In this document: piece by piece, positions 22,567 to 31,048 of the stretch
Numbering within the stretch: the first letter of the stretch is position 1
How the letters are laid out: each line of letters starts with the position of its first letter
Origin: Actinomycetes bacterium
GTDB lineage: Bacteria > Actinomycetota > Acidimicrobiia > Acidimicrobiales > JAJYXR01
Direction of reading: 5' to 3'
Assembly: GCA_021801525.1 (NCBI GenBank)
Contig: JAJYXW010000149.1
Span: forward strand, 1 to 58,781
DNA: 58,781 nt
Notes under the pieces: generated by a model
What the model was told of the DNA's origin: nothing
Databases searched by the model: none
Seen by the model: only the letters and a program-made list of their open reading frames with translations
Program-made: the position numbers and the translations under genes

Positions 22567-23736
22567 TCATCCCTCCAATGTTCGCGTCGAGGGCTCCTTC
22601 GGAAGGCCGAGGACGCGCTCGGCCAGGATGTTGCGCTGCACCTGGGAGGTGCCGGCAGCTATCGTGCGCGAAAGGCTGTTCACCCACATGTCGGCCGGCT
22701 CCCCCCAAACCAGTGCCGACCGTCCTTCGATGTCCATCCACAAGTCGGCCATGCTCTGGCGAAGCTCCGAGAACGCCAGCTTGAACACGCTCCCCCCGAT
22801 TCCGGGTACTCCAGAGCGCGACGCTTCCGACACATTGCGCCTGGTCAGCGCCCACAGAGCATCGAGCTCGGCTGCCAGGCTCCCCAGCCGCTGCCGGAGG
22901 CACGGGTCGTCCCAAATCCCGCTCTCCTTGGCGCTCGCCGCGAGCAGGCGCATCAACTCCATGGACTCCAGGAGCTCGGCCACGAAGGCGGTCCCACGCT
23001 CGAACGCAAAGGTCACCATCGCCACCCGCCATCCGTCGTTCTCCGCCCCAACCCTGTTGGCCACGGGTATACGAACCTCATCCAGGAAGAGCTCCGAGAA
23101 CTCGCTGGAACCCGCGATCGTGCGAAGCGGGCGCACTTCTACCCCGGGGGCGTCCATGGGCATGACCAGCCAGGTGATCCCCCGGTGCCTGCTCCCTTCG
23201 GTACCCGTCCGCACGAGCAGCTCACAGAGATCAGCCACCTGAGCGTGAGAGGTCCAGATCTTCTGGCCGCTCACCACGTAATCGTCCCCGTCGCGAACCG
23301 CGCGCGTCTTCAGCGCGGCGAGGTCGCTGCCTGCGTCGGGCTCGGAGAAGCCCTGGCACCAGACCTCCTCACCGGCGAGTATGGGCTGAAGATACCGGGC
23401 GCGCTGTGCGGCGCTCCCCTCAGCGATAATGGTCGGGCCTGCGTGGAGCAAGCCAACGAACCCCACGCCCACCCCCGGCGCGCGAGCGCGCTGGAGCTCC
23501 TCGAGGAACACGAGCTGCTCCACCGGGGAGGAGCCCCTACCGCCGGCATCCTTGGGCCAATCGACTCCCCCATAGCCGGCCTCGTAGAGGAGCCGCTGCC
23601 ATCCCATGTCGTAGCGGCGACGCGCGTCCCAATCATCCGGGCGGGGCTTCTGCGGCAGGCCGCGGAGCACGCCGGCGAGCCAGGCACGCAGCGAACGCCT
23701 GAGCTCCTCCTCTTCCGCGCTGTAACGCAAGTCCAC
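22567..23736 (-). CDS. Acyl-CoA dehydrogenase, canonical subunit
   Basis: A 389-residue FAD enzyme. FAD-binding motifs are WCQGFSEPDAGSDLAALKT and DDYVVSGQKIWTSHAQ; the beta domain holds FSELFLDEVRIPVANRVG; the C-terminal region has TSQVQRNILAERVLGLPKEP. GTG start with GGGAGG 4 nt upstream. The usual catalytic Glu is not obvious in the C-terminal half by eye. It precedes the degenerate subunit by 6 nt, so the two likely form an alpha2beta2 dehydrogenase acting on a sterol-derived acyl-CoA. Confidence 0.92.
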   Translation of the reverse strand: MDLRYSAEEEELRRSLRAWLAGVLRGLPQKPRPDDWDARRRYDMGWQRLLYEAGYGGVDWPKDAGGRGSSPVEQLVFLEELQRARAPGVGVGFVGLLHAGPTIIAEGSAAQRARYLQPILAGEEVWCQGFSEPDAGSDLAALKTRAVRDGDDYVVSGQKIWTSHAQVADLCELLVRTGTEGSRHRGITWLVMPMDAPGVEVRPLRTIAGSSEFSELFLDEVRIPVANRVGAENDGWRVAMVTFAFERGTAFVAELLESMELMRLLAASAKESGIWDDPCLRQRLGSLAAELDALWALTRRNVSEASRSGVPGIGGSVFKLAFSELRQSMADLWMDIEGRSALVWGEPADMWVNSLSRTIAAGTSQVQRNILAERVLGLPKEPSTRTLEG

Positions 23737-23780
23737 TTTGCCTCCCTGGCGTCCTCACGAGCCGGCAGATAGCGGCCGGC

Positions 23781-25106
23781 TCAGCCCGGAGAGTCTCCCA
23801 GGTAGTCGAGGCCGAAGAGCCTGATGGCGTTGCCACGCACGATCTTGCGACGCGCCTCGTCGTCGAGGTGGGCCATCTGGCGCTCAGCGACTTCCCTGGT
23901 ACGCGGCCAAGTCGAGTCCGAATGCGGATAGTCGGACTCGTAGGTGATGTTGTCCACGCCGATCTCTTCGACGGACCTGAGACCGTGGGCGTCGTCGAAG
24001 AAGCATCCGTAGACCTGGCGGTGGAAGTAAGAGGAGGGCGGCTCCGGCACCTTGTCGGCTACCCCGCCCCACGCCCGGTTCTCCAGCCAGACGGTGTCTG
24101 CTCGCTCGAGAATGTACGGGATCCAGCCGACCTGACCTTCTGAGTACGCGAGACACAGCTCGGGGAACCGCACCAGCACGCCCGAGAAGAGGTAGTCGAC
24201 GAGCGAGAAGGTCGCATTGGTGTGGGTGAGGGTCGATCCGACTGCAGGTGGTGCGTCCGCGGACGTGGAAGGCATCTTCGACGAGGAACCGATGTGCATG
24301 CAAACCACCGTGCCGGTGCCGGCGCACGCTGCGAAGAACGGGTCCCAGTACCCGTCGGGGTCGTGCACCGATGGCAGCCCCAAGAACGGCGGTATCTCGC
24401 TGAAGCACACGGCTCGCACCCCGCGCTCGGCGTTGCGCTCCACCTCTGCGGCAGCGAGTCCGGCATCCCACAGCGGAACCAGGCACAGGGGGACGAGCCT
24501 GCCGCTCGACTCTGCACACCATTCCTCGACCATCCAGTCGTTGTAGGCACGCACGCAGAGAAGGGCGAGATCGCGGTCTTTCGCCTCGAGGAACGTCTGA
24601 CCACAGAAGCGGGGAAATGTGGGGAAGCACAGCGACGCCTGCATCCAGTTCAGGTCCATGTCCTCGATCCGCGACTTGACCTGGTAGGCACCTGGCCTGA
24701 TCTCCTCGTACGTGACTCCCGTCATCGTTACCTCCGAGCGCGGGACGCCCGCCGCCGCGTCGAGCCTGAGGAGAGGACGGCGAAGATCCTCGTAGTGCCA
24801 CCAGTCGGTCGGCTTGCCTTCGCTCCCCGGCTTCACAGTGAGCTTTCCCCCGACGAAGGTGATCTCCCCCATGGGCGCACGCACTACTCGCGGACCTACG
24901 TCTGCGTACTTCGCGGGCAATCGCCTGCTCCACACGTCGGCCGGCTCGACCACGTGGTCGTCCACCGACACGATCCAGGGGATCTGTGGTGCATTGCCTC
25001 CGGGGAGCTCCCCCGACAATCCGGAGCTGCCGGCCGCCATGGAAGAGCCGGCACCGGTCGAGGACAGCCCGGTAGCCGGCATGCTGCGCGATGAGGGCTC
25101 TGCCAT
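23781..25106 (-). CDS. Amidohydrolase-2 family TIM-barrel protein
   Basis: A 441-residue metal-dependent hydrolase or decarboxylase-like barrel. The N-terminal metal motif is VSVDDHVVEPADVW (Asp-x-His replaces the usual HxH), the middle has VVCMHIGSSS and CLAYSEGQVGW, and the C-terminal Asp is in ITYESDYPHSDSTWP. Such proteins are abundant in actinobacterial sterol and aromatic gene clusters (compare Rv3510c) without a firm reaction. The ATG at 25106 follows TATGCT by 6 nt, and the CTGAC-N5-GTCAG palindrome lies at -22 to -36 in the short gap to the preceding SGNH gene. Confidence 0.87.
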   Translation of the reverse strand: MAEPSSRSMPATGLSSTGAGSSMAAGSSGLSGELPGGNAPQIPWIVSVDDHVVEPADVWSRRLPAKYADVGPRVVRAPMGEITFVGGKLTVKPGSEGKPTDWWHYEDLRRPLLRLDAAAGVPRSEVTMTGVTYEEIRPGAYQVKSRIEDMDLNWMQASLCFPTFPRFCGQTFLEAKDRDLALLCVRAYNDWMVEEWCAESSGRLVPLCLVPLWDAGLAAAEVERNAERGVRAVCFSEIPPFLGLPSVHDPDGYWDPFFAACAGTGTVVCMHIGSSSKMPSTSADAPPAVGSTLTHTNATFSLVDYLFSGVLVRFPELCLAYSEGQVGWIPYILERADTVWLENRAWGGVADKVPEPPSSYFHRQVYGCFFDDAHGLRSVEEIGVDNITYESDYPHSDSTWPRTREVAERQMAHLDDEARRKIVRGNAIRLFGLDYLGDSPG

Positions 25107-25127
25107 TCCTCAAGCATAGCAGCGTTT

Positions 25128-25142
25128 CTGACGGTGTGTCAG
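25128..25142. promoter_or_regulatory. CTGAC-N5-GTCAG operator-like palindrome (site B)
   Basis: CTGACGGTGTGTCAG, perfect 5-bp arms. On the minus strand CTGACA would coincide with the -35 box, 18 nt ahead of TATGCT (25118-25113), which is 6 nt before the ATG at 25106. A repressor here would block RNA polymerase. Its reverse complement differs from site C core by one base. Confidence 0.72.
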
Positions 25143-26801
25143 TTAGGAGCTGGAAGTGTAGACGTATACTGGGGGCTCCTGGCCGCCGGGGAGGGCCTGC
25201 CCGTCGTGGTCACCTCCAGGCGGGTCACCCGGCCCCCACGATGAAGAGACATCGGGAGCGTTGGGAGGTGCCGGCGGCAGTGTTCCCCCTGTACCTGAAG
25301 GCGGCGCGTATGGCGCCGCTCCGGCATGGGGACCGGGGGGCGCAGGCGGTGCAGGCGGCGCGTACGACGGCGCTCCGGCAGGAGGCGCGTATGGCGGGTA
25401 CCCCGAAGGTGGGGCAGGAGGCGCGTACGACGGCGCTCCGGCAGGAGGCGCGTATGGCGGGTACCCCGAAGGTGGGGCAGGCGGCGCGTACGACGGCGCT
25501 CCGGCAGGAGGCGCGTACGACGGCGCTCCGGCAGGAGGCGCGTATGGCGGGTACCCCGAAGGTGGGGCAGGCGGCGTGTACGACGGCGCTCCGGCAGGAG
25601 GCGCGTACGACGGCTCTGCCTGCCACGAGCCACCTGAGCTGTTTGCCGCGTGGCTCGGGGCGACATGGGATGGCATGCCGGAGGCCTGCTGCCCGTTCGA
25701 TGCCGAGGGGACGCCAGCCTGGCTCGGCGCTCGAGACACCGCAGGAGCGTCGCTCGACTCGGCTCCCATGGCCTCTGCCAGCATCCGTTCAGCCGCTGCG
25801 CGGCGCATCTCTTCCATGTGCGGGCTCAGGTACTTGCCCACTGCGGCCGCGATGCGCTTGTGCCCTTCGTCACCTGGGTAGATGCCGTCAGCAAGATCGG
25901 CCTCTCCCACCACGCTCGAACCCTCGACGAGGTGCAGGTGAGCGTCACCTGCGGCAACGAGCTCGTGAACCGTCTCCTCCATGGCCATGCGCAAGTCCGC
26001 CATGGTCGCCCCGAGCCGGTTGGGAGCTTCCTCCGCGTCAGGACGGAGCAGGGGGCTCACCACGACCACCGGAATCTCCGCGTGAGCCGCACGCACTATC
26101 GCGATGAACGCACGCAGCCCCTCGGACAGGAGGCCTGGCGTGTGAGGGATACGGCTCCAGCAGTTCATCCCGTAGGAGATGCTCACGGCTTCCGCCGGGA
26201 TGTCGGCCAGCGTGGCGGCCGAGAAGGTCTCTCCGCGCGCCGAACCGGCAAACCCCATATTGCAAACGTCGAGGCCCAGCTTGCGACCCGCGACCGCCGG
26301 CCAGGCCATCGCAGGCGAGGACGCCAGCCACCCCTGGGTCACCGCGTCGCCATAGGCGAGCCAGCGCGGCTGGCGCGTGGCCGGTTCGATCGCGCCCGCC
26401 TCGGCAGAAATGCACTTGATGGTTGGACGCATCGCCTCGGGCAGGTAGACGACAACGGGTTTGCTCGGCTCTCCTGAAAGCTCGAGCCGCACAACGGCGT
26501 CACCCAGAGTCGCCTCGACCTCCGAGATCTTTTGCCCGTTGCGGTACGCGGAGAACGTGCAGCCAGCCCCCTCGCCGCGGTACCCGAAGTCCACGGAAGT
26601 CGTCTCGTACGCGATGTTCACGGCTCGGGCGTCACCGACCAGCTCGATCCGCACACCTACAGGTAGCGTCGCCGCTGACCACACGTCATTCGGAAGGTGG
26701 TCCATGTCCACCGGATTGGCTCGAGGGTACGGCGCGCAGCCCACCGGTGGAAACGCAACACCTCTGATGAACGCCTCTGGCTGCTCCGGACGGCTGCTCA
26801 A
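25143..26801 (-). CDS. SGNH-hydrolase-like protein lacking the nucleophile, with Pro/Tyr repeat tail
   Basis: A 552-residue protein. Residues about 1-140 form a beta-rich N-terminal domain; 145-345 resemble an SGNH/GDSL hydrolase (LAYGDAVTQGWLASSPAMAW, GFAGSARGE, SYGMNCW, DGIYPGDEGHKRIA). The expected Ser of the GDS motif is Ala, and the His expected after DG-I is Tyr, so ordinary esterase catalysis is doubtful. From about 385 on it is a low-complexity array of PSYAPPAGA and PPSGYPPYAPPAGA units. No signal peptide is seen. The start is TTG at 26801 with GGGGAG upstream. Function unknown. Confidence 0.75.
   Translation of the reverse strand: MSSRPEQPEAFIRGVAFPPVGCAPYPRANPVDMDHLPNDVWSAATLPVGVRIELVGDARAVNIAYETTSVDFGYRGEGAGCTFSAYRNGQKISEVEATLGDAVVRLELSGEPSKPVVVYLPEAMRPTIKCISAEAGAIEPATRQPRWLAYGDAVTQGWLASSPAMAWPAVAGRKLGLDVCNMGFAGSARGETFSAATLADIPAEAVSISYGMNCWSRIPHTPGLLSEGLRAFIAIVRAAHAEIPVVVVSPLLRPDAEEAPNRLGATMADLRMAMEETVHELVAAGDAHLHLVEGSSVVGEADLADGIYPGDEGHKRIAAAVGKYLSPHMEEMRRAAAERMLAEAMGAESSDAPAVSRAPSQAGVPSASNGQQASGMPSHVAPSHAANSSGGSWQAEPSYAPPAGAPSYTPPAPPSGYPPYAPPAGAPSYAPPAGAPSYAPPAPPSGYPPYAPPAGAPSYAPPAPPSGYPPYAPPAGAPSYAPPAPPAPPGPHAGAAPYAPPSGTGGTLPPAPPNAPDVSSSWGPGDPPGGDHDGQALPGGQEPPVYVYTSSS
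25354..25620. repeat. 63-bp and 27-bp in-frame tandem repeats in SGNH-like tail
   Basis: A 63-bp unit (starting GGAGGCGCGTATGGCGGGTA) occurs at 25381-25443, 25444-25506 and 25534-25596, interleaved with 27-bp units (starting GGAGGCGCGTACGACGGC) at 25507-25533 and after 25597. The nested structure shows that a short ancestor was first duplicated and then the compound unit was amplified. Confidence 0.93.
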
Positions 26802-26877
26802 CCTGCCTGCTCCCCATCACTTGCCGGTTGCCCGGTGGCCTCCTGAGCGACGGCCAGGAGGCTCCTTCCCTTGCCTC

Positions 26878-26945
26878 GTGACTACGACTCGTCCATGACT
26901 ACGACTCATCCGCTACGACAACTCGTCCGTGGCTCCGACTCCCTA
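26878..26945. repeat. Intergenic 17-bp tandem repeat
   Basis: Four diverged 17-bp units (GTGACTACGACTCGTCC, ATGACTACGACTCATCC and two weaker) lie upstream of the SGNH-like gene. The remaining intergenic sequence to 27093 shows nothing else clear; a weak CTGAC-N5-GTCCC at 27015 has two mismatches to the palindrome. Confidence 0.8.
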
Positions 26946-27093
26946 GATCGGCCTCACAGGACTCCTGCGACAAGCTTACGACAGCCGCCAAGCATTTTCT
27001 AGCGCGAATCGTGGCTGACGACACGTCCCTCGTAGGATTACATCGTATGCAGAGAACTTCCCCACTCTATGCAGCCGTCGAGACCCCGTGACG

Positions 27094-28152
27094 CTACTCT
27101 GTACGCGCAATCAGTGACTGTAAGACACGTGATCGGTGATGCGCTGCGTCTCCCCACCACGACGCAAGAGCCCAGGAGCGCTTCATCCAAAGGTGCAGAT
27201 CGTGCTCGGCGGTGTAGCCGATGGCGCCGTGAACCTGCAAGGACGCGCTCGCCGCGGCCGTCGCGGCCTCGGCCGCCAGCGCCTTGGCCACGGAAGCAGC
27301 CTGCGAAGCCTCGGCGCCTTGGTTGGCCAACTGCCATGCTGCATACCACACAGCCGGGCGAGCAAGCTCGATGCGAAGTGCCACATCGGACAGCTTGTGC
27401 TTCACCGCCTGGAACGATCCGATCTGGCGCCCGAACTGGCGGCGCTCCCCTGCGTGCTCGACAGCCATGCCGAGCAACCGCGAGGAGAGGCCCACGAGCA
27501 GCGCTGCCGAACCGCACGCTGCCTGGTCAGCCAGCTTCCCCAACGAGGCGAGCGCTTCGTCCGGCCCGGCGAGCACGGTCGCGGCGGCGGGATCGAAGGT
27601 GACCTCCGCGAGCCGGCGGGTACCGTCCAGCGCCCGGCGAGCCACTATGCCGCACGCTTCGGAGGGAACCGCCACCACGCCGTTCGACCCGGCGACGAGT
27701 ACCATGTCCGCGCCAGGGAGCACCGTGGTGAGCTGGGAGCCCGTCGCTCCACTCGCCCAGGCTGGCTCGGGGCCGACTGTGACCACTGCTTCACCAGCGG
27801 CAATGAGCGCCAGCCACTCGCGAGCTACGCGGGCGCCCGGACCAGAAGCGCACTCTCGAAGGAGAGGGACCGCCATCGCCATCGTCTCGAGGACGGGCTC
27901 TGGCACCGCCGCCCAACCGGCAACCTCCAAGAGCGCGGCCAGCTCCACCTCACCCCGCCCGATCCCGCCGAGCTCCTCGGGCACGCCGATCCCGAGAACG
28001 CCGAGCTCGGCCAGCTTGCCCCAGCGCTCCCTCGAGAACCCGACCTCAGAGGTCCATGCGGCGCGCACGGCCGACGGGGGGCACTCCTTTTCGCAGAAGG
28101 ACCGGAACTGCCCGGCGAAATCCTCCTGATCTCTGTCGAACGCTGCACGCAT
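27094..28152 (-). CDS. Acyl-CoA dehydrogenase, short-type partner subunit
   Basis: A 352-residue acyl-CoA dehydrogenase-like protein with canonical N- and C-terminal helical domains (RERWGKLAELGVLGIGVPEE, RRQFGRQIGSFQAVKHKLSD, LQVHGAIGYTAEHDLHLWMK) and a weakly conserved middle. This is the pattern of the beta-type subunits in mycobacterial heteromeric sterol dehydrogenases. It starts 24 nt after the canonical subunit gene, and both sit beside fadA6-like and DUF35/Ltp genes. Likely acts on a ring C/D or side-chain CoA thioester; the assignment to FadE32/33- or FadE28/29-like roles is open. Confidence 0.88.
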   Translation of the reverse strand: MRAAFDRDQEDFAGQFRSFCEKECPPSAVRAAWTSEVGFSRERWGKLAELGVLGIGVPEELGGIGRGEVELAALLEVAGWAAVPEPVLETMAMAVPLLRECASGPGARVAREWLALIAAGEAVVTVGPEPAWASGATGSQLTTVLPGADMVLVAGSNGVVAVPSEACGIVARRALDGTRRLAEVTFDPAAATVLAGPDEALASLGKLADQAACGSAALLVGLSSRLLGMAVEHAGERRQFGRQIGSFQAVKHKLSDVALRIELARPAVWYAAWQLANQGAEASQAASVAKALAAEAATAAASASLQVHGAIGYTAEHDLHLWMKRSWALASWWGDAAHHRSRVLQSLIARTE

Positions 28153-28176
28153 AGCAGTAGCCGTCCAGCCTCAGCC

Positions 28177-29358
28177 TCAGCCTCGCGGCAGCCCGAGCAC
28201 ACGCTCGGCCACAACGTTGCGCTGGATCTCGTTCGTGCCCGCGTATATCGGCCCGGCGAGGGCGAAGAGGAAACCGCCGAGCCAGCCGTCGGGCGTGCCG
28301 TCGCTCCCGAGCAGCTCGGCACTGCTCCCCAGCAGGCCTATCGCCGCCTCGTGCACGGCCAGGTCAGCGCCCGACCACGCCAGCTTGCTGAGCGAAGCTT
28401 CCGGCCCGACCGTCGCCCCGTCGAGCACCCTGGCAGCCGTGGCGAAAGTCGCGAGCCGGTATGCCTCGGCCTCGATCCAGGCGCGAGCCACGGCGTCCGC
28501 ACAGCGCTCAGCACGCGCTGGATCGCAGAGCGCAACCTGCTCATAGAGCGCCACGAGCCGGCGCGCTGCTGCCAAGAAGCGCCCCGGGCTTCTCAAGCTG
28601 AGCCCGCGTTCGGAGCCGGCGGTGGCCATCGCCACTTCCCATCCCCTGCCAACGCTTCCGAGCACCTGGGATGCAGGCACCTCCACCTCGTCGAAGAACA
28701 CCTCGGCGAAGCCAGGCTCACCGTCGAGCTGGGCGATAGGCCGCACGGTGATCCCCGGAGCGTCGAGGGGCACGAGGAAGTACGTGAGCCCTCGGTGGCG
28801 CTCCGCTGAAGGGTCGGTCCGGAACAGTCCGAAGAGCCAGTCGGCGAAGGCGCCGCGTGAGCACCACGTCTTCAGGCCATTCAGCACCCAGGTGCCCTCG
28901 GGATCGCCTGGCCGGGCTACGGAGCGTATCGATGCGAGGTCGCTCCCGGCGCCTGGCTCCGACCATCCCTGGCACCAGATCTCCTCGCCCGAGGCCATAG
29001 CCGGGAGGAAGCGATTGCGCTGCTCCTCGGTGCCGAATGCCATCATGGCGGGTCCGAGCAGGAATATGCCGTTCTGCCCGACACGAGCAGGTCCGCCTGC
29101 GTCCCAGTACTCCTCCTCGAACACCAGCCATTCGACCAGCCCGGCCCCTCGCCCGCCGTAGCTCCGAGGCCAGGACACGACCGACCACCTCTCCTCGAAC
29201 ATGCGTCGCTCCCAGGCTCGGTGCGCCTCGAACCCCTCGGGAGTGTCGAGGGATGGAAGGGGGCCCGTTCCACGTTCGGCGGAGGGCACGTTCGCGCGCA
29301 GCCAGGACCTTGCCTCTGCACGAAAGCTCTCCTGCTCGGGCGTAAGGCGGAAGTCCAT
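28177..29358 (-). CDS. Acyl-CoA dehydrogenase, canonical subunit
   Basis: A 393-residue FAD acyl-CoA dehydrogenase. FAD motifs are WCQGWSEPGAGSDLASIRS and WVLNGLKTWCSRGAFADW; the beta domain has FAEVFFDEVEVPASQVLG; the C terminus has YAGTNEIQRNVVAERVLGLP. The start taken is ATG 29358 (MDFRLTPEQESF), the family-typical N terminus; an earlier in-frame start at 29406 would place the operator-like palindrome inside the gene. Site C lies at -13 to -27. Pairs with the partner-type subunit that follows. Confidence 0.92.
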   Translation of the reverse strand: MDFRLTPEQESFRAEARSWLRANVPSAERGTGPLPSLDTPEGFEAHRAWERRMFEERWSVVSWPRSYGGRGAGLVEWLVFEEEYWDAGGPARVGQNGIFLLGPAMMAFGTEEQRNRFLPAMASGEEIWCQGWSEPGAGSDLASIRSVARPGDPEGTWVLNGLKTWCSRGAFADWLFGLFRTDPSAERHRGLTYFLVPLDAPGITVRPIAQLDGEPGFAEVFFDEVEVPASQVLGSVGRGWEVAMATAGSERGLSLRSPGRFLAAARRLVALYEQVALCDPARAERCADAVARAWIEAEAYRLATFATAARVLDGATVGPEASLSKLAWSGADLAVHEAAIGLLGSSAELLGSDGTPDGWLGGFLFALAGPIYAGTNEIQRNVVAERVLGLPRG

Positions 29359-29366
29359 CGGGCTGC

Positions 29367-29389
29367 AAATCTGACACACCGCCAGATTT
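29367..29389. promoter_or_regulatory. CTGAC-N5-G(T/C)CAG operator-like palindrome (site C)
   Basis: AAATCTG ... CAGATTT arms flank CTGACACACCGCCAG (29371-29385; one mismatch in the inner core). It lies between the divergent acyl-CoA dehydrogenase (start 29358) and fadA6-like gene (start 29415) and could control both. On the plus strand CTGACA could serve as -35 for the thiolase, with AACAAT 18 nt on. Confidence 0.68.
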
Positions 29390-29414
29390 TCGGCAACAAT
29401 GTCCACGCAGAGCT

Positions 29415-30566
29415 ATGAGCCCCGTCGACAACCCAGTCCAGAGCGCGACCATCATCGACGCCGTACGCACCCCGATAGGGCGGCGGGACGGCGCTTTCGC
29501 GCAATGGCACCCGGTGGACCTTGCCTCGGAGGCGCTACGTGCCCTCCTCGACCGCACCGGCATCGACCCTCACCTCATCGAGGACGTGGTCATGGGCTGC
29601 ACGATGACCGTAGGCGAGCAGGCGATGAACATCGCCCGCAATGCGCTCCTCGCGGCCGGCATGCCCGAAACGGTCCCGGGCACCACGGTCGACCGGCAAT
29701 GCGGCTCCGCCCAGCAGGCGATCCACTTCGCAGCCCAGGCCGTGATGGCCGGGGCAATGGACTTCGTCATCGGCGCGGGCGTCGAGTCGATGACCCGGGT
29801 GCCGATCGGGGCGACCACCGACCGGGGGCCGGGGGAGCCGTACGGACCGCGTTACCGCAAGCGCTTCGAACTGGTCCACCAGGGCCTGTGTGCCGAGGAG
29901 ATCGCCAGGCGCTGGAACATTGGCCGCGAGGAGATGGACAGGTTCGCGCTCGAGTCCCACAGGCGAGCGGCTCGGGCCACTGACGAGGGACGCTTCAAGG
30001 GCGAGGTGGTGGTGACAGGCGGGGTCGGCTCGGACGAGGGGATCAGGCGCAACACGAGCATGGAGAAGCTCGCGGCGCTCCCGCCTGCGTTCGTGGAAGG
30101 AGGCACGGTCACTGCCGGCAGCTCGTCGCAGATCTCCGACGGAGCTGCAGCAGTCCTGGTCGCGAACGAGGCTCGCGCGTCTGAGCTGGGCCTCTCTCCG
30201 AGGGCCCGTTTCCACACCTTCGCTGTGGCCGCGAACGACCCGGAGCTGATGCTGAGCGCTGTCATCCCGGCAACTCGGATGGTCCTCGCCAAGGCCAAGC
30301 TCTCCATTGACGACATCGACGTCATCGAGGTGAACGAAGCGTTCGCCTCCGTCGTGCTCGCGTGGTCCAAGGAGCTCCGACCCGACCCACTCAAGGTCAA
30401 CCCGAACGGCGGCGCGATAGCTCTTGGACACCCGACCGGGTGCTCGGGGGCCCGGATCATGGCGACCCTCCTGTCCGAGCTCGAGAGAACCGGCGGGCGC
30501 TTCGGGCTGCAGGTCATGTGCGAGGGCGGCGGTCAGGCGAACGCCACGGTGATCGAGCGCCTGTGA
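29415..30566 (+). CDS. fadA6: FadA6-like thiolase (acetyl-CoA acyltransferase)
   Basis: A 383-residue degradative thiolase. The nucleophile Cys96 is in VDRQCGSAQQA, with VNEAFASVVLAW, the base His in GHPTGCSGAR and the second Cys in MCEGGGQANATVIERL. It resembles M. tuberculosis FadA6 (Rv3556c), in the KstR2 regulon for steroid ring C/D degradation, more than FadA5, notably at NIGREEMDRF and at the C-terminal FGLQVMCEGGG. It would release acetyl-CoA from a beta-ketoacyl-CoA. First gene of an operon with overlapping DUF35 and Ltp genes; divergent from the acyl-CoA dehydrogenase pair across site C. Confidence 0.9.
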   Translation: MSPVDNPVQSATIIDAVRTPIGRRDGAFAQWHPVDLASEALRALLDRTGIDPHLIEDVVMGCTMTVGEQAMNIARNALLAAGMPETVPGTTVDRQCGSAQQAIHFAAQAVMAGAMDFVIGAGVESMTRVPIGATTDRGPGEPYGPRYRKRFELVHQGLCAEEIARRWNIGREEMDRFALESHRRAARATDEGRFKGEVVVTGGVGSDEGIRRNTSMEKLAALPPAFVEGGTVTAGSSSQISDGAAAVLVANEARASELGLSPRARFHTFAVAANDPELMLSAVIPATRMVLAKAKLSIDDIDVIEVNEAFASVVLAWSKELRPDPLKVNPNGGAIALGHPTGCSGARIMATLLSELERTGGRFGLQVMCEGGGQANATVIERL

Positions 30567-31048
30567 GCCCGCACGCTCCCTCCAAGGCCAGGGTGCCTGC
30601 CGTCGAAGGGTGGTTCGTCCCCGACGATGCCTCTGCAGCCCTCCTCGGCGGCCGATGCAGGGGTTGCGGCACCTACAGCTTCCCGCGAGCCCCCCTCGCG
30701 TGCCCGAACCCAGCTTGCCGCTCCGGCCCTGCAGAGGAGGTGAGGCTGAGCCGTACCGGCCGGGTCTGGTCCTACACGGACGCGGCCTACAAGCCTCCTC
30801 CTCCCTACGTGGCAAGCGATCCTTTCGAGCCTTTTGCGATAGCGGCAGTCGAGCTCGAAGAGGAGAAGCTGGTCGTGCTCGGACAGGTCGTGCCGGGGGT
30901 ATCCGCCTCGGAGCTCTACGTGGGCTGCGAAATGGAGCTGGTGACCGCCACGCTCTACGAAGACCAGACCAACGTGTACCTGGTCTGGAAGTGGAAGCCG
31001 CTAGACAGGCCAACGAGCACGCCAAGTGGAGGGAGGGCGAGACGATGA
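30563..31048 (+). CDS. DUF35 zinc-ribbon/OB-fold partner protein
   Basis: A 161-residue DUF35 protein with zinc ribbon CRGCGTYSFPRAPLACPNPAC (cysteines about 32, 35, 47 and 52) and OB-fold segment VWSYTDAAYKPPPPYV. The GTG start at 30563 overlaps the thiolase stop (GTGA), and its own stop overlaps the next start (ATGA), so all three are translationally coupled. Probably the subunit that activates or tethers substrate for the following Ltp-type protein. Confidence 0.9.
   Translation: MSPHAPSKARVPAVEGWFVPDDASAALLGGRCRGCGTYSFPRAPLACPNPACRSGPAEEVRLSRTGRVWSYTDAAYKPPPPYVASDPFEPFAIAAVELEEEKLVVLGQVVPGVSASELYVGCEMELVTATLYEDQTNVYLVWKWKPLDRPTSTPSGGRARR

Noticed and set aside
25091..26107. Long plus-strand ORF opposite the SGNH-like gene
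   Set aside because: Composed of translated repeat DNA in another frame and without homology; the minus-strand SGNH blocks are convincing.
27015..27029. CTGAC-N5-GTCCC as a sixth operator site
   Set aside because: Two mismatches and about 210 nt from the nearest start; not distinguishable from chance.
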